Part shown: in pieces, positions 5,170 through 5,263 of the stretch | How positions within the stretch are numbered: the stretch's first letter is position 1 | Layout of the letters: each line of letters begins with the position of its first letter | Assembly: GCA_023393045.1 (NCBI GenBank) | Contig: JAEWMV010000053.1 | Location: 1-5,263, forward strand | Reading direction: 5' to 3' | Origin: Bacillota bacterium | GTDB lineage: Bacteria; Bacillota; Clostridia; Christensenellales; CAG-138 | DNA length: 5,263 nucleotides | The notes under the pieces: model-generated | What the model was told of the DNA's origin: nothing | Seen by the model: the letters and a program-made list of their open reading frames with translations, nothing else | The model's database searches: none | Translations under genes and position numbers: made by a program

Positions 5170-5225
5170 TACACTTGGTTTCGAGACTTGCTTTCGGGCA
5201 GTATCATTAAAAAGGAGAAAACGCT
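5170..5225. other. Short intergenic gap after the dipeptidase gene
   Basis: Fifty-six bases with no convincing hairpin-plus-T-run terminator and no good promoter. A TATCAT at 5202-5207 is too close to the next ribosome-binding site to serve as its -10 box. AAAGGAG (5211-5217) precedes the next start by 8 nt. The downstream gene may therefore be read on the same transcript. Confidence 0.5.
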
Positions 5226-5263
5226 ATGGATGTATTCGAGGCGCTATCCGCAATGACCACGAC
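5226..5263 (+). CDS. Start of an unidentified protein-coding gene, cut by window edge
   Basis: ATG at 5226 lies 8 nt after a strong AAAGGAG site (5211-5217). Only 12 complete codons are visible: MDVFEALSAMTT, followed by an incomplete AC. The start is well supported by its ribosome-binding site. The N-terminus faintly resembles nitroreductase-family starts (short helix, then TxR), but twelve residues are too few to assign a function. Confidence 0.7.
   Translation, partial: MDVFEALSAMTT

Overview
The window looks like a chromosomal segment of a GC-rich Bacillota, most likely from class Clostridia. Several starts carry strong AAAGGAG-type Shine-Dalgarno sites. One gene matches a family (DUF5685-like) that I associate with Firmicutes, and a compact J-domain protein with a cysteine tail is the type found beside it in Clostridia. 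Coding DNA is GC-rich and the intergenic gaps are AT-rich. I see no rRNA, tRNA, CRISPR array, transposase or integrase. The organism call is inference, not a database match.

Layout. The left two thirds (1-3523) is read on the minus strand and the right third (3618-5263) on the plus strand, diverging from a 94-bp AT-rich gap. In minus-strand reading order the genes are an EamA/DMT-type exporter (3523-2567), a clear intrinsic terminator (about 2546-2522), then a compact cluster. That cluster is a two-helix membrane protein with a C-terminal zinc ribbon (2369-1947), a DUF5685-like cysteine-containing helical protein (1945-1094) and a J-domain/TPR-like protein with a Gly/Tyr-rich linker and cysteine-rich tail (1116-433). 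The first two genes are 1 nt apart and the next two overlap by 23 nt, so coupled translation is likely. A phosphohexomutase (380 to beyond base 1) follows after 52 nt and is cut by the window edge.

On the plus strand, an N-acetylmuramoyl-L-alanine amidase of the zinc Amidase_2 type (3618-4187) lies 7 nt ahead of an M19 (renal-type) dipeptidase (4195-5169). The pair makes biochemical sense. The amidase exposes the L-Ala end of the peptidoglycan stem peptide, and M19 enzymes cleave dipeptides such as L-Xaa-D-Xaa. Neither protein shows a signal peptide. A new reading frame with a good ribosome-binding site begins at 5226 and is cut off after 12 codons.

Most interesting points: the DUF5685-like protein contains a literal DDxxD motif and a later DxxDDxxxD motif followed by RRGNFNP, a layout like class I isoprenoid (squalene/phytoene) synthases. 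The three-gene zinc-ribbon/DUF5685/J-domain block is tightly coupled, with conspicuous cysteine motifs in all three products. A G9 homopolymer forms the ribosome-binding region of the amidase gene.
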